From NCBI RefSeq assembly GCF_004310395.1, contig NZ_BFAX01000003.1:177333-241332 (forward strand): a DNA stretch of 64,000 nt, given 5' to 3'. The stretch is from Methanofervidicoccus abyssi (GTDB taxonomy: Archaea; AGJL01; Methanococci; Methanococcales; Methanococcaceae). Each line of letters opens with the position of its first letter. Positions within the stretch are counted from its first letter, which is position 1. Under the pieces are notes generated by a model, which ran no database searches, was not told the DNA's origin, and saw only the letters and a list, made by a program, of their open reading frames with translations. Both the position numbers and the translations under genes were made by a program. Positions 46,925-58,434 of the stretch are shown here, one piece after another.

Positions 46925-47461
46925 TTATTTGGACACTTCTTTAAACTCACAGCAGTCATAACCATTGGCACAACACTTCGATTCTACAATTTTAACCTTC
47001 TTATTTAATATATCTTCTAAACATCCTGTTAGTACTCCCCTTTCAAAGTGACATACGGGTACGGGTTTACCAATGTTTGGGAGACCTGAACAGAATGCAC
47101 ACTCATATACACGAATTTTTATAGGATCTTCACTTACCAATTCTGGTATACCTATTCTTAAACTCTCAAAACATTCTATCATCTCATCTATGGATTTTAC
47201 TCCCAATCTCTTTCCAAAATCTACTCCTGCATGGTACAGTTTCGACAATGCGTTAAATCCTAAGTACTTTACAAGAGAGAGGAGTACTGCTCTATACAGT
47301 ACAATATCTATATATCTACCTAAGATGGGTCTATTAATATCACAAATTTCTTCAAAATCTATTGGTAGTTTATTGAATTTCTTACCTGTAGCGTTTTGTT
47401 GTTTTTCTTTTTCTTTAATATTGTTAATATTGAATAAATTAAATATTGTAAAATCTGTCAT
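46925..47461 (-). CDS. V4R-domain protein
   Basis: A 178-residue protein. The C-terminal V4R (4-vinyl reductase-like) small-ligand domain is shown by CAFCSGLPNIGKP, CHFERGVLTGCLEDIL and SKCCANGYDCCEF, with an unusually high number of cysteines (eight in the last 60 residues). V4R domains bind hydrophobic ligands or, as in MsvR regulators, act as redox sensors. No DNA-binding domain is present. The gene is divergent from valS across 150 bases, with AGAGGATTTCC before the ATG. Confidence 0.75.
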   Translation of the reverse strand: MTDFTIFNLFNINNIKEKEKQQNATGKKFNKLPIDFEEICDINRPILGRYIDIVLYRAVLLSLVKYLGFNALSKLYHAGVDFGKRLGVKSIDEMIECFESLRIGIPELVSEDPIKIRVYECAFCSGLPNIGKPVPVCHFERGVLTGCLEDILNKKVKIVESKCCANGYDCCEFKEVSK

Positions 47462-47612
47462 GGAAATCCTCTGGTGAATTTATGTAGGTAGTTAGGTTGT
47501 TATTTAGGTATATATAATTATAATAGTACCTATTAAAGTATAAATACTTTTTCGATAATTTATTAAAATTAATAATAAAATTAATTATAAACAGACAAAA
47601 AATGGGGAAACC

Positions 47613-50291
47613 ATGGAGATGCCTAAGGAATATCCATTGGAACTGGAAAAGGTAGTGCAGAAGAAGTGGGAAGAGGAAGGTATCTACAGGTTTAAAAACG
47701 ACAAAAATAAACCTCAATATATTATAGACACTCCACCACCATATCCTACGGGAAATATGCACTTAGGACATGCCTTAAACTGGACATACATGGATATAAT
47801 AGCGAGATTTAAGAGGATGAACAACTACGACGTCCTCTTTCCACAGGGATGGGACTGCCATGGTCTTCCAACAGAGGTTAAAGTTGAGGAGATCTACAAT
47901 ATAACGAAATCTGATATAGATAGGGAGGAGTTCAGAAGACTCTGTATAGAGCTTACAGAGAAGAATATTAAAAAGATGAGAGAACAGGTAAAATCCTTAG
48001 GTATATCTATAGACTGGAGTAGAGAGTATATCACTATGAAACCTGAGTATATCAAAAAATCTCAAACTGCATTTGTCAGAATGTACAGGGATGGTCTTAT
48101 ATACAGAGGAAAGCACCCTGTTAACTGGTGTCCAAGGTGTCAAACTGCCATAGCTTTTGCAGAGGTAAATTACATAGATAGGGAGACTTACCTGAATTAT
48201 ATCAAGTTCCCTTATGCAGATGATGGAGATAAATATTTAACAATTGCAACTACGAGACCTGAACTCCTCCCTGCCTGTGTAGGTATCGTGGTAAATCCAA
48301 AAGATGAAAGATATAGGGATATAATTGGGAAAAGTGTTAAGGTACCCCTCTTCAACCAGGAGGTTAGAGTGTATGGAGACGAAGACGTAGAGATGGACTT
48401 CGGTACTGGAGTAGTAATGGTATGTACCTTTGGAGATAAGACAGACGTTAGATGGGTAAATAAGCATGGACTCGAGGTTAAAAAGGCTATAAACGAGAGA
48501 GGAGAACTTACAGAAATATGTGGTAAGTATGCAGGTATGAAGACAGAGGAGGCTAGGAGGGAAATAATAGAAGATCTTAAAAGGGAGGGCTATCTCCTGA
48601 AACAGGAGGTTATAAAACAGAACGTAGGTGTATGTTGGAGGTGTAAAACACCTATAGAAATCATCGTTGGGGATCAGTGGTTTGTAAATATAAAGGAGTT
48701 ATTACCTAAGATTAGGGAAGTTATTGATGAGATCAAGTGGACTCCTGAATATATGAAGAAGAGACTACTACAGTGGATAGAAGATATGGACTGGGACTGG
48801 TGTATAAGTAGACAGAGAATATTTGCCACGCCTATTCCTGTATGGTACTGTCCAGACTGTGGAGAGATAATAGTTGCTAAGGAAGAAGATCTTCCAATAG
48901 ATCCCACAGTAGAGTGTCCCTACACCTGTAAATGTGGAAATAAAAATCTTATACCTGAGAGGGACGTCTTAGATACCTGGATGGACTCCTCTATTACTCC
49001 GATGGTAATAACTGGATGGTTGGAAGATGAAGATTTCTTCAGAGAACACTATCCAGTGCAACTGAGACCTCAGGGGCATGACATTATAAGAACTTGGGCA
49101 TTCTACACCATTGTAAAGTCTATAGCATTGACAGGTAAGAAACCCTGGAACGAGATAATAATAAACGGCATGGTATTTGGAGAAGATGGCCATAAAATGA
49201 GTAAGAGTAGGGGGAACATAGTAGAGCCTTCTGAGATCACAGAAAAGTACGGGGCAGATGCCCTTAGAATGTGGGCTGCTAACAGCTCCCTTGGAAACGA
49301 CGTACCCTTTGCCTGGAAAGATGTTGATTACAACTATAGGTTCCTTAGGAAGTTCTGGAATGCTGCAAGATTTGCAAGGATGCACTTGGGGGATAATACC
49401 ATAGAGAAGATAAAAGAGGCCATAGAGAAGGGGGACATTTCATTGGATAATCCTGTGGATCTCTGGATAATAAGTAAGTTGAATAGACTTATTAAGAAGG
49501 TTACGGAAGATTTGGAGGACTACAGGTTCAACACCATCGTTAATATCCAGAAGTTTCTATGGCACGAGTTCTGTGATAACTATATAGAGATGGTAAAGTA
49601 CAGGTTATATAAAGAAGGTGAAGGATCTGAGAGGGATAAGTTCAACTGTTTATATACCCTCTACTACGTGATAACTAACGTTTTAAAACTCTTGGCACCA
49701 TTTGCCCCTCACTTCGCCCAGATAGTGGGAGATATATACAAGGTAGATAACTTCCATACCACATGGTGCAAAGTCCAGGAGGATATGATAGATGAAGAGT
49801 GGGAGTGTATTGGAGAGTTGGCTAAGAAAGTAGTAGTTTCTATAAGGAGATACAAAGCCAACAAAGGTATGTCTCTAAATGCCAAGTTGGAGAAGGTTGA
49901 GATATATCTGATGGATAAAAAAGATTATGAAAGAATATTGAAGGTTGTAAAGGATATAAAAGGCACTTTGAATATCGAGAAGTTAAAGGTCATAAGTGGA
50001 AAGCCCAAGTTAGAACAGAAAATAGTAGAGGTTATACCTGATAAATCCAAGATAGGTCCACAGTTTAAGAGGGATTCTAAAAAGGTTATGGACTTTATAA
50101 GAAATGCAGACGAAGAAACTATAGAGAAAATACTCCAGGAGGGTCTTGAGACTGAATTTGGTTTATTAAGTAGGGAACATATAAAATCTATTAAGAGAGC
50201 ACTCTTTAGTAAAGGTAAGATGGTAGATGCCGTAGATATAGAGGGGGTTGTAGACGGGATTGCTGTTATTGAAGTAGGAGGTGATAAATAA
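47613..50291 (+). CDS. valS: Valyl-tRNA synthetase
   Basis: An 892-residue class I synthetase. HIGH appears as [14 protein letters not shown] and KMSKS as [10 protein letters not shown]. The editing domain contains [15 protein letters not shown], a zinc-binding region CWRCKTPI and a CPDCGE...CKCGN element. The anticodon-binding region is helical. The C-terminus lacks the long coiled arm of bacterial ValRS. GGGGAAACC precedes the ATG. Confidence 0.96.
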   Translation: MEMPKEYPLELEKVVQKKWEEEGIYRFKNDKNKPQYIIDTPPPYPTGNMHLGHALNWTYMDIIARFKRMNNYDVLFPQGWDCHGLPTEVKVEEIYNITKSDIDREEFRRLCIELTEKNIKKMREQVKSLGISIDWSREYITMKPEYIKKSQTAFVRMYRDGLIYRGKHPVNWCPRCQTAIAFAEVNYIDRETYLNYIKFPYADDGDKYLTIATTRPELLPACVGIVVNPKDERYRDIIGKSVKVPLFNQEVRVYGDEDVEMDFGTGVVMVCTFGDKTDVRWVNKHGLEVKKAINERGELTEICGKYAGMKTEEARREIIEDLKREGYLLKQEVIKQNVGVCWRCKTPIEIIVGDQWFVNIKELLPKIREVIDEIKWTPEYMKKRLLQWIEDMDWDWCISRQRIFATPIPVWYCPDCGEIIVAKEEDLPIDPTVECPYTCKCGNKNLIPERDVLDTWMDSSITPMVITGWLEDEDFFREHYPVQLRPQGHDIIRTWAFYTIVKSIALTGKKPWNEIIINGMVFGEDGHKMSKSRGNIVEPSEITEKYGADALRMWAANSSLGNDVPFAWKDVDYNYRFLRKFWNAARFARMHLGDNTIEKIKEAIEKGDISLDNPVDLWIISKLNRLIKKVTEDLEDYRFNTIVNIQKFLWHEFCDNYIEMVKYRLYKEGEGSERDKFNCLYTLYYVITNVLKLLAPFAPHFAQIVGDIYKVDNFHTTWCKVQEDMIDEEWECIGELAKKVVVSIRRYKANKGMSLNAKLEKVEIYLMDKKDYERILKVVKDIKGTLNIEKLKVISGKPKLEQKIVEVIPDKSKIGPQFKRDSKKVMDFIRNADEETIEKILQEGLETEFGLLSREHIKSIKRALFSKGKMVDAVDIEGVVDGIAVIEVGGDK

Positions 50292-50421
50292 TATAAAAAT
50301 ATGAATTATAATAAGATAAGATAAAGAAATAACAGAGAAAAAAGGTAAAAAACTCCTTAAAAAAAGGATTAACAGAAATTCTACCAAACTTCCTCTTATT
50401 TATAAACTATTTTTTTAATGG

Positions 50422-50979
50422 CTAAAATCTTATCTTCTCGTAATACTCACTGTATCCACCATGATAATGTGGAAGCTCTTTAAACAACGTCCTTTCCAAC
50501 TGAAGTATATTATCATACTCCTTCTGAGACACTGAACCTATGAGACACCTCTTCCAGGCCTCCTTACATTTTAAACTACACGGTATAAAACCTGATGTTA
50601 TCACTATGGCAATTTTTCCCTCTTCCTTCAAATCTTCAACTTCCTTAAGATGTTCTTCATCTATGGCGAACCTTACAGATTTGAAGGATTCGATACAACA
50701 CGTTGGATATCCCATCAACTTTCCATACTCTTCCGCAAACTCTAATCCAGAGTAAACACCTATGTAGGATGATACCATAGGGTCTATAGCAGGTCTAACT
50801 GGAGGTTTGTATTTTCTAACGATTTCAATCTGTTTTTTAAGTCTGGAGATTACAAGGTTGTATATATCATGATCCATATTCCGTATATAGAAAGATATAT
50901 TTTTTAGATCATTTTCAGGGTTTTTTCTAATAGATATTATTCTCTTAAGAATATCCTCCATAGATTTGATAGTATTCAT
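50422..50979 (-). CDS. DUF483 family protein
   Basis: A 185-residue protein of an archaeal family of unknown function. Conserved features visible are the cysteine pair in GYPTCCIESF, GFIPCSLKCKEAW with three spaced cysteines, and a His near the end (HYHGGYSEYY). The Cys/His set suggests metal or iron-sulfur binding. AGAGGATTAAAT precedes the ATG. Monocistronic by spacing and convergent with valS. Confidence 0.75.
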   Translation of the reverse strand: MNTIKSMEDILKRIISIRKNPENDLKNISFYIRNMDHDIYNLVISRLKKQIEIVRKYKPPVRPAIDPMVSSYIGVYSGLEFAEEYGKLMGYPTCCIESFKSVRFAIDEEHLKEVEDLKEEGKIAIVITSGFIPCSLKCKEAWKRCLIGSVSQKEYDNILQLERTLFKELPHYHGGYSEYYEKIRF

Positions 50980-51224
50980 ATTTAATCCTCTAATTATTCT
51001 CTATTGGCTTATAATAGAGATTTAAAAATGAAAGTAAAAGGAATAAAAGAGAAAAATCGTATGATCTGTATCCTCCGATCTTTAATACAGTAAAAAAAGA
51101 TTCAAGGGAAGACAGTTACAAAAGTTTTGAATAAGTACCCAACTGAAAGTCTCACCCTTTGAAGGTAAAATGGGATAGACACTAAAAATTTTATTTGTTT
51201 TTAGTGAGATATAATAGTTATGTT

Positions 51225-51368
51225 TTATCCTCTCGGTTCCTTTGCCTTAGGTCTCAACTTTGGATATCCACACTTTCTACATCTTTTAGCTTTCCAAGGA
51301 TTTCTTGCATTACATCTTAGACAGATCTTCTTTTTAAATAACCTGTTCATAGCTTCCTCAAATGCCAT
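51225..51368 (-). CDS. rpl40e: 50S ribosomal protein L40e
   Basis: A 47-residue zinc-ribbon ribosomal protein. [20 protein letters not shown] provides four zinc cysteines (C16, C19, C30, C33), with a basic C-terminus ending KAKEPRG. Length and pattern match archaeal L40e. GGTGATAGC precedes the ATG. It begins 20 bases after tsr3 and forms an operon with it, a pairing known from other methanococci. Confidence 0.95.
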   Translation of the reverse strand: MAFEEAMNRLFKKKICLRCNARNPWKAKRCRKCGYPKLRPKAKEPRG

Positions 51369-51388
51369 GCTATCACCATATTTTTTAA

Positions 51389-51904
51389 TTACCTTTTTGC
51401 TATTCTACTTAAAAAATCTTTCTCTATCTCTTCAATCTCTTTACATCCTTTACCTGCATAACTTTCAAGTAGGTCTCTATTTAAATCTATAAATGTCTTT
51501 GCCCATTTAAAACCATTTAATAGAGATATGGCCTCATTTTTATAGTTTGCGATATATAAGGTTGCAATACATGCCTCCAAGGTTGAAAGTTTGTAGGGTT
51601 TTCCATAGTTTACGGGGTTGGCAGCTATAAGGAAAGGAAGACTCCTCTGATTTTTAAATCTTATCCTTTTAAATATCTCTTTGGCATGTTGCCAGGAACA
51701 ATCGAGAGCCAATATACCATACCTTTCTATGATGTCTCTATCCTCGATGGACACTAAAGTTTTGGAGTAGGGATTTAGTAGCAGGGCCTTCTTAGGTATC
51801 TTACGGTAGTCCTTTATAATCTTTGCCCTATTTAACTTTCCCATCTTAAGTGCGGTGCATTTCTTCGGATCACACTGATTTTTATGGTATATGTATATCT
51901 TCAA
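51389..51904 (-). CDS. tsr3: rRNA aminocarboxypropyltransferase (Tsr3)
   Basis: A 171-residue Tsr3. It starts [22 protein letters not shown] and continues with [25 protein letters not shown] and [18 protein letters not shown], all hallmarks of the SPOUT-fold enzyme. It transfers the 3-amino-3-carboxypropyl group of SAM to a small-subunit rRNA uridine. I favour TTG at 51904, because GGTGAA lies upstream at normal spacing and the conserved sequence starts there; GTG three codons earlier is part of the site. Confidence 0.92.
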   Translation of the reverse strand: MKIYIYHKNQCDPKKCTALKMGKLNRAKIIKDYRKIPKKALLLNPYSKTLVSIEDRDIIERYGILALDCSWQHAKEIFKRIRFKNQRSLPFLIAANPVNYGKPYKLSTLEACIATLYIANYKNEAISLLNGFKWAKTFIDLNRDLLESYAGKGCKEIEEIEKDFLSRIAKR

Positions 51905-52183
51905 GAAATTCACCTTTAATGTTACGCTTTATTATATTTCTATCATATAAACCTTTTACACCAATTTTAAGAGTATTCTAATGTCTTGGAAAAGGAATTC
52001 CTCATCGACAAGATCTATCTATAAATTATAGGAGTTAATAAGGATATTTAAAGAGAAAGATTAAAGATTTTTTATTATTTTTATTTTTGATTTTTAATTC
52101 TTTTGTTATTTTTATTTTTTTTTTGAATATAATTTTTAAATTGTAGTTTTTATAAAAAGATGGTTAAAAAATTCTCGATACTA

Positions 52184-53722
52184 TTACGGCCAGTTGATGA
52201 CCTTTGGAATCTCAGGTGGCTTTCCATACTTTTTCTGAATAACCTTTGGCCAATCGTCGTAGTTGAAACCGTATTGTGCTAAGAACCCCACAACCCACCT
52301 TGTTATACCGTAACCTGTACATCCAGTCCACACCTTCCTCCCCCTGTAATCTCTTATGTTAAAACCTTCCACAAAGTGAGTTCCATGGACATTTGCAGAA
52401 GTTACTGCAACTCCTCTTCTCTCCTCCTTTTCATAGGGTAACCATAACCTCATCTCATACTTAGGTATCTCTGGAAATTCTATATCCCTATCTTCCTTCT
52501 TCCTTCCTTCTAAATAGAATGGGTCATCTCCAACTACAGTCCAATACTCTAAGTCAAGTTTTTCAGCCAGTTTCTCGGCGTATCTCAATGTCTCGTCCCT
52601 AACCTTTTCAACGAACTCTGGACTACCTAACATTACACACTCTATCCTTAAGAATTCATTAACTCTATCAAGTCCTCTAGCTCCACCTCCTTCCCATCTA
52701 TACGTCCAACCACTCCTATCTACGAATTTTACAGGCTTATCTACATCTACCAACATATGCTCGAAGAACTGATAGAAAGGCTCACACTGGGCAGGGGCTA
52801 GTACATAACCAGGATCCCTAAGTAAATCCCTTAACTTCTTAATAGGTATCTCCCTCTTTATCATCATTTCAGTGACAAATTCCTTAAACATTTCAGGATC
52901 TCTCTTTGGAGGGGAAACATAGTACATTCCTTCCGGGAGTCCTTCTAAGTATCTCATTTTGTACATGATTTCTAAAGGTATCAACTTGGGAAATAGACAC
53001 TCTTCAAATCCAATTTTATTAACACACTCCTCCATTATAAGTTCTTCAAATATCCTAAATAGTTTTGCCATTGGAGGTGTGTAGAACCATTGCCCTTTAC
53101 CTGGAAACCTCTTAACCCATCCTAACTTCTCCGCAACCTCTGTAGGATCCTCCTTAAAGGTTATACTTCTCTTTGTTTTATACTCCCTTACTACCGTACC
53201 TGGTTCTATAACACATACACGGCGGGTTAGATCTTCCTCAGATTCTACGTAATTCTTTACAAACTTTATAGCCCTGTCTATAATATTTCTCTTAAGTTCC
53301 TTTTCCCCTATGTTTCTGAATACAAGTTTTAATGTGTTATCTTCAAAGATCACCTCCTCACATTCAGGTACTTTTATATCTTTCACTGTATTGCTTTCAA
53401 CAGGTATGGATATCTCGTAGTTCTCAATGAGAATACTTCTAATACCTATTCTGTGTTTTCTCCCAATCTTCTCTACAATAGGTTTTTTCAACCTTATAAG
53501 GGCGTCATGTGCTCTAGTGTATCTACCTGATACAATATGTAGCACAAGTTCGTTACCTTGAAATACATAATCCACTATCTTAGATGCTTCCTCTTCCTTT
53601 CCCTTAGGGACACCTTTTAGGAAAAACTCTCTACTACTTTTGAGAACCTCTTCTATATCCTCTATTATCTCACTGTTTAACTCTTTACTAAATATAATTT
53701 TCCCCCTTAGATCAAACCTCAC
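52184..53722 (-). CDS. serS: Type 2 (methanogen-type) seryl-tRNA synthetase
   Basis: A 512-residue atypical SerRS, restricted to methanogens and relatives. A distinct N-terminal tRNA-binding domain (1-165) precedes a class II catalytic domain with zinc ligands in APAQCEPF, in the RIECVML region (Glu) and in TGCTGYG. Motif 2 is near VNEFLRIE, and motif 3 near [15 protein letters not shown]. It also makes Ser-tRNA(Sec), the substrate of the PSTK encoded at 22.5 kb. The start is GTG with GGTGAAAGA upstream. Confidence 0.95.
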   Translation of the reverse strand: MRFDLRGKIIFSKELNSEIIEDIEEVLKSSREFFLKGVPKGKEEEASKIVDYVFQGNELVLHIVSGRYTRAHDALIRLKKPIVEKIGRKHRIGIRSILIENYEISIPVESNTVKDIKVPECEEVIFEDNTLKLVFRNIGEKELKRNIIDRAIKFVKNYVESEEDLTRRVCVIEPGTVVREYKTKRSITFKEDPTEVAEKLGWVKRFPGKGQWFYTPPMAKLFRIFEELIMEECVNKIGFEECLFPKLIPLEIMYKMRYLEGLPEGMYYVSPPKRDPEMFKEFVTEMMIKREIPIKKLRDLLRDPGYVLAPAQCEPFYQFFEHMLVDVDKPVKFVDRSGWTYRWEGGGARGLDRVNEFLRIECVMLGSPEFVEKVRDETLRYAEKLAEKLDLEYWTVVGDDPFYLEGRKKEDRDIEFPEIPKYEMRLWLPYEKEERRGVAVTSANVHGTHFVEGFNIRDYRGRKVWTGCTGYGITRWVVGFLAQYGFNYDDWPKVIQKKYGKPPEIPKVINWP

Positions 53723-53866
53723 TCTTTCACCTATTATAAGTTATAAAAACGGTTTAAATCCTTATACCTTAAAGCAAGTACTATCTACATTAATTACACT
53801 GTTCTCCCAGTATCTAAATTTTAATATATTTTTAAAATTATCATAATAATAAAATTTATTAAAAAA

Positions 53867-54400
53867 TTAAGACTTCTTAGACTTCAATACCTTAGGCCCT
53901 CTCATAAGTGCAGTTAATCCAGTACGTGCTATCTCCTTAATTCCAAAGGTTCTAACTAAATCTATAAATGCATTTATCTTATCACTACTTCCCGTTATCT
54001 CCACAGTTAAGGACTCTTGGCTTAGATCCACTATTTTACCTCTGAATACGTTGGTGTATTGTATTACCTGAGATTTACTGCTCTCATCTGGCGTGTGGAT
54101 TTTTATAAGACAGAGTTCTCTCTTTACACACTTATTTACATCTAAATCACTTACCTTAATAACCTCTATAAGTTTGTTAAGTTGTTTTACCACCTGTTCA
54201 AGTATCTTATTATCCCCCTTAACTACTATTGTCATCCTTGCTATATGGGGGGTCTCTGTAGTACCAACTGTTATGGAAGATATGTTATAACCTCTTCTAC
54301 TGAAAAGTCCTGCTATCCTCTGAAGGACTCCTGGATTGTTCAACACAAGTACTGATATAATATGGGTAGAAATTTCTTCCTTTTTTGGATGTCTTCTCAT
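53867..54400 (-). CDS. ilvN: Acetolactate synthase regulatory subunit
   Basis: A 177-residue small subunit. The N-terminal ACT domain (about 13-85) starts [21 protein letters not shown] and includes the valine-binding [10 protein letters not shown]. The C-terminal domain ends in [13 protein letters not shown]. It confers valine feedback on IlvB and raises its activity. Its ATG lies 11 bases after the ilvB stop, behind AAGGTGATCTC, so the two form one operon. Confidence 0.96.
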   Translation of the reverse strand: MRRHPKKEEISTHIISVLVLNNPGVLQRIAGLFSRRGYNISSITVGTTETPHIARMTIVVKGDNKILEQVVKQLNKLIEVIKVSDLDVNKCVKRELCLIKIHTPDESSKSQVIQYTNVFRGKIVDLSQESLTVEITGSSDKINAFIDLVRTFGIKEIARTGLTALMRGPKVLKSKKS

Positions 54401-54411
54401 GAGATCACCTT

Positions 54412-56262
54412 TTAATATATCTCCCTCTCTACAGGAGAGTTGAGATCCTGAAGAGTTTCCTTAGTGTTATCCCTTTCTTTAGAATCCTCCAATAACTTAC
54501 TCTTTATCTCATTGAAACATGGGATCTTCTCCTTAGGACGTTCCCTAACTGGATCTATTATATTCTTCAATTTTCCACCTGGGGGTACCATAGGTAGACC
54601 TTCTGCAGGATCTATAATAAAATCTATAAGGTAAGGTTCATCGCTGAGAAGGGCCTCCTTAAGTGCCTCCTTTATATCCTTAGGATCTGTCACCTTCTGG
54701 GCCTTTATACCGTAGCCCTTTGCAACCTTTACAAAGTCTGGACTATCTCCAAAGTTAACATTACACTGTCTCTTTCCATAGAAGAGATTCTGCCACTGAT
54801 AAACCATTCCTAACGTCCTATTGTCAAATACACATATTACAACAGGTATCCCATAGTCTGCAACAGTTCCTAACTCCTGGATATTCATCATCAATCCTCC
54901 ATCCCCAGTAACACATATAACTTTGGAATCTGGCTTTGCTATCTTAGCCCCTATTGCAGAAGGTAGTCCAAAGCCCATAGTACCTAAACCTCCAGAAGAC
55001 AGAAATGTCCTTGGTAGATGTACCTTGAAGTAGTGGGCCATCCACATCTGATTCTGTCCAACATCTGTTGTTATAATATATCTATCCTTTAACTTCAACT
55101 CCTCGATTACATTCATAAGCTCCTTTACGATTCTCTGGGGCTTTATTGGAATGTCGTCGTAGTTCATCTTTGGAATTTTGGATCTCTTCAGGGATTCCAG
55201 ATACTCCAACCACTCTCTCCTACCGTCATTACTTAATTCCTTACCACCTTCCCTACACATCTTAAGGAAGTAGGATATCATATCCCCCAATACAACTTTT
55301 GCATCCCCTACTATCGGTATATCAACATCTACGTTTTTCCCGATCTCGGCGGGATCTATATCTATATGTATGATCTTTGCATAGGGTGCAAAACTACTGA
55401 TATCCCCAGTTATCCTATCTGAGAACCTACAACCTATGGCTATCAGTAGATCACACTCTGACACTGCATAATTTGCAGGTTTTGTTCCATGCATTCCAAC
55501 CATTCCAAGAGAAAGTGGATGATCCTCGGGAAAACTTCCCTTTCCCATTAAGGTAGTACATACAGGGATACTACATAACTCTGCAAGTTTTAAAAGTTCT
55601 TCTGTTGCATTGGCTATATTTACACCACCACCTGCTATAATTACAGGCCTCTCCGCAGTCATGATGGCATTTACAGCCATTTTAATTTGCTTAGGATGTC
55701 CCTTTATAGTAGGTTTGTATCCAGGAAGATCTATCTTTGCAGGTATTGGGTTTTCTTCTATATCAAACTCCTCCTCCTGGACATCCTTCGGTAGATCTAT
55801 ATGTACCGGTCCTGGTCTTCCAGTTTTTGCTATCTCAAAGGCACTCCTAACTATTGCAGGTATATCCTTGCTCCTCCTTATCTGGAAGTTATGCTTTACT
55901 ATTGGCATAAATATACCTAAGGCGTCTATCTCCTGAAAGGCATCGTTTCCTATTAACCTTGTAGGTACCTGGCCAGTAATTGCAATTATAGGAGAAGAAT
56001 CTGCATAAGCTGTGGCAACACCAGTTACTAAGTTTGTAGCTCCTGGGCCTGAGGTTCCAACACATATCCCTACCTTTCCACTAGCCCTGGCGTATCCATC
56101 TGCTGCATGGGCTGCCCCTTGCTCATGCCTTGTAAGTATATGTATAAGATCACTGTCGTAGAGTGCATCGTAGAAGGGAAGTAGAGCTCCACCTGGATAT
56201 CCAAATATAACCTTTACTCCTTCATACTCCAGTGCCTTTATAAGGGCTTCTGCTCCTCTCAT
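54412..56262 (-). CDS. ilvB: Acetolactate synthase catalytic subunit
   Basis: A 616-residue ThDP enzyme. Catalytic E47 lies in [18 protein letters not shown]. The ThDP/Mg site is [14 protein letters not shown]...FDNRTLG. The FAD region and the conserved [13 protein letters not shown] are present. It makes acetolactate or acetohydroxybutyrate for branched-chain amino acids. The length and the adjacent ilvN distinguish it from the shorter paralogue at 28.8 kb. The C-terminal tail (about 585-616) is charged and variable. GGTGATGTC precedes the ATG. Confidence 0.97.
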   Translation of the reverse strand: MRGAEALIKALEYEGVKVIFGYPGGALLPFYDALYDSDLIHILTRHEQGAAHAADGYARASGKVGICVGTSGPGATNLVTGVATAYADSSPIIAITGQVPTRLIGNDAFQEIDALGIFMPIVKHNFQIRRSKDIPAIVRSAFEIAKTGRPGPVHIDLPKDVQEEEFDIEENPIPAKIDLPGYKPTIKGHPKQIKMAVNAIMTAERPVIIAGGGVNIANATEELLKLAELCSIPVCTTLMGKGSFPEDHPLSLGMVGMHGTKPANYAVSECDLLIAIGCRFSDRITGDISSFAPYAKIIHIDIDPAEIGKNVDVDIPIVGDAKVVLGDMISYFLKMCREGGKELSNDGRREWLEYLESLKRSKIPKMNYDDIPIKPQRIVKELMNVIEELKLKDRYIITTDVGQNQMWMAHYFKVHLPRTFLSSGGLGTMGFGLPSAIGAKIAKPDSKVICVTGDGGLMMNIQELGTVADYGIPVVICVFDNRTLGMVYQWQNLFYGKRQCNVNFGDSPDFVKVAKGYGIKAQKVTDPKDIKEALKEALLSDEPYLIDFIIDPAEGLPMVPPGGKLKNIIDPVRERPKEKIPCFNEIKSKLLEDSKERDNTKETLQDLNSPVEREIY

Positions 56263-56394
56263 GACATCACCGTTGATATTTAAAAGATTGAAAAATAGAG
56301 TTATTGTATAACTTATAAATAAGTTACTTTACTGACTAACTCATTATATCCATAATTCTTTTTTATATATTGATCCAATTTTTTTATAATTACT

Positions 56395-56470
56395 ACACTA
56401 CCACTGGAAAGGAAGAAATATAAATATTCTCCCTGCTACCCTGGACACTAGAATGATAAGGGAACTTTTC
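56395..56470 (+). repeat. Dispersed intergenic repeat, copy A2 (fullest)
   Basis: Begins ACACTACCACTGGAAAGG, which recurs in weaker form near 40446 (CACTACCAGTGAAAAAG) and 51135 (TACCCAACTGAAAG). It continues into the TATAAATA...CCTGGACACTAG portion shared with 35481-35537 and, in part, with 31915-31950 and 60883-60911. Confidence 0.4.
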
Positions 56471-56643
56471 TTAACACGATTAGGTACTATGAACTCTGTT
56501 TATACTCATCAAATAATCTTTAAAATAATAAATCTATAATAAAAATAAACAATAAAATAACCATAATAGCGATTAAATTAATAACAAAAGAGACAAAAAA
56601 CTTCTAAGAATGGATAAGAAAGATTAATAAAAATCCTATCCAA

Positions 56644-56675
56644 TTTCCCAGTGCCCAGTGTAATCCAGAAAATAA
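56644..56675 (+). repeat. Dispersed intergenic repeat, copy B1
   Basis: TTTCCCA, then GTGTAATCCAGAAAATAA. It aligns with 59181-59213 (TTTCCCA, then GTGTAGTCTGGGAAAATAA) over about 32 bases with one-base gaps, and with 8994-9019 (TTGCCCAATGTAAAATCGG) and 33686-33710 (CTCGGTGTAAACCAGAGG). Confidence 0.4.
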
Positions 56676-56729
56676 AAGTTTATTTTACTTTATTTACTTC
56701 TTTTTTTAATTTTAATTATTTTTTATTTA

Positions 56730-57512
56730 TTATTTTTTATTCAAAATCTCGACAGTTGTTTGTTTTTTATTATTATTTTTAGGTTTATTGTACTGACTTT
56801 TTCTTAAAACCACACATAGGAACTGCCCCTTACCTTTAAAAAGATCTCTTAATCTGTATTCTAACTTTAAGTATATTTTATCTATGAAACAATTAAGGAT
56901 AAACACTGGAAGTATCTTAAAGATAGGTGGTAGAAAATAAAATGTAGTATATTTTACTATCTCAAAACCATCAACTTCGAAATTCTTAAGAGATAGCCCC
57001 CTATGGTATATCCTAAACTCGTTGAATATCTCTTCCCTTATTATACTTTCTCTATTGACTACTACCACTAAAAGAATACCTTTATCTTTTAACACCCTAT
57101 GAAATTCCTTCAGCGCTCTATCGATATCCTTCACATGCTCCAAGACGTTTATACAGAGAAGAAGGTCAAATGTATTGTCTTTAAAGGGAAGATTTAATAT
57201 ATCGCCACAGATTCTATTACTACGAAGTCCATATATCTTCCCAAATCTTTTAAGCTGGTTGTAAGATAGATCGAGATAGAGGGTATTTAGATCCTTAGTT
57301 AGGGAGTAATAAGATCCGAATCCGCAGCCACAGTCCAATACCATACCTCTTTTCCTTTTAATATCTCTATACTCCTCTAAATTTTCTATAATACCCACTA
57401 CCAACATCTCTTCCAAATTCATAAGGGTTTTAATATAACCTGGAAATGTTTCAGGAAACCAGGTGTCGTAAAACTTTCTTATATCTTCTCTGATACTCTT
57501 TTTTCTATTCAT
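56730..57512 (-). CDS. Class I SAM-dependent methyltransferase of unknown substrate
   Basis: A 260-residue UbiE/Methyltransf_11-type enzyme. The SAM motif is LDCGCGFGSYY, then DLSYNQLKRF, DILNLPFKDNTFDLLLCINVLEHV and the EFHRVLKDKGILLVVV strand. A hydrophobic segment near 195-215 (FLPPIFKILPVFIL) may touch the membrane, and the C-terminal tail is Asn/Lys rich. It lies 35 bases after nadC, so it is probably its operon partner, but no NAD-related role is evident. No good ribosome binding site is seen, which suggests coupling. Confidence 0.8.
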   Translation of the reverse strand: MNRKKSIREDIRKFYDTWFPETFPGYIKTLMNLEEMLVVGIIENLEEYRDIKRKRGMVLDCGCGFGSYYSLTKDLNTLYLDLSYNQLKRFGKIYGLRSNRICGDILNLPFKDNTFDLLLCINVLEHVKDIDRALKEFHRVLKDKGILLVVVVNRESIIREEIFNEFRIYHRGLSLKNFEVDGFEIVKYTTFYFLPPIFKILPVFILNCFIDKIYLKLEYRLRDLFKGKGQFLCVVLRKSQYNKPKNNNKKQTTVEILNKK

Positions 57513-57547
57513 AGTAGCTAAGATGTGAAGAAGTATATATGTTGTCG

Positions 57548-58402
57548 TTATTCTCTTTTAAAAATGCTTAAACTTATATCCACCGCTGGAGCAGAGTGTA
57601 TAAGGCATCCCATAGATATTATATCCACCTCGTATTTCGCATACTCCAAGATGTTATTTTCCTTAATACCTCCACTAACCTCAACTAAGGGCCTATATCC
57701 CACTTTATCCTCGAAGGCACCTATCACTTCTAAGGCTTCCTCTACCTCTTTAGGTTTGAAGTTGTCCAAGAGCACTATATCAGGTCTGTAGGGAAGCACC
57801 TTCTCCAATAGATGTATACTATCTACCTCTATCTCTACCTTCTTTGTGAAACTAACCTTCTTCACTCTCTTGAAACATTCCTCCACTCCAAGGGCTTCTA
57901 TATGGTTATCTTTTATCATCACCATATCGTCCAACCTGAATCTATGACTATCCCCTCCTCCCACAACTACAGCGTACTTTTCAAGGGGCGAAAGTAGAGG
58001 TAGTGTCTTTCTAGTACAGGCTATTCTAACTTTCTTATTTATCTCCCTTACCTTCTTCACAACTCTATAGGTCTTAGTTGCTATACCTGATAAGTGCATC
58101 AAAAAGTTTAGAATAGTTCTTTCAAGTGTTAATATTTTTCTTGTGTTGCCTTCTATCTCCATAACTTTACTGTCTCTCTCTATAAACTCTCCTTCCTTTA
58201 CACGTAGATTACACTTTAAGTGATAATCCTTTAAAAAATCTAAGATGAAATTTAAACCACAGATTACAGCGTCCTCCTTAATAACTATCTCTCCCTTGGA
58301 GTTATGATTTTCTGGAATAACCAACTCTGTAGTGATATCTCCATACCCTACATCGTTTATAAGAGATTCATTTAGTACCTTTTTGGCGTATAGAGAGAGC
58401 AT
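57548..58402 (-). CDS. nadC: Nicotinate-nucleotide pyrophosphorylase (carboxylating)
   Basis: A 284-residue quinolinate phosphoribosyltransferase. Seen are DVGYGDITTELV near the N-terminus, the TRKTLPLLSPLEKYAVVVGGG segment with the HR pair (GGGDSHRFRL), KDNHI, EVDSI, LLDNF and EVSGGI. It makes nicotinate mononucleotide in de novo NAD synthesis. I use the ATG at 58402, with GGTGATTCT upstream, in place of a start eight codons earlier. Two overlapping palindromes lie at the predicted transcription start (58435-58474). Confidence 0.95.
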   Translation of the reverse strand: MLSLYAKKVLNESLINDVGYGDITTELVIPENHNSKGEIVIKEDAVICGLNFILDFLKDYHLKCNLRVKEGEFIERDSKVMEIEGNTRKILTLERTILNFLMHLSGIATKTYRVVKKVREINKKVRIACTRKTLPLLSPLEKYAVVVGGGDSHRFRLDDMVMIKDNHIEALGVEECFKRVKKVSFTKKVEIEVDSIHLLEKVLPYRPDIVLLDNFKPKEVEEALEVIGAFEDKVGYRPLVEVSGGIKENNILEYAKYEVDIISMGCLIHSAPAVDISLSIFKRE

Positions 58403-58434
58403 AGAATCACCAATCTTCAAGTGCACAGTTTCCT

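Larger units (their letters stand above)
56263..56729. other. Spacer with two dispersed-repeat copies
   Basis: About 470 bases between the methyltransferase gene and ilvB, both on the reverse strand. It holds the fullest copy of the dispersed repeat (about 56395-56470) and a second-type copy (56644-56675). No ORF is supported. Confidence 0.5.
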
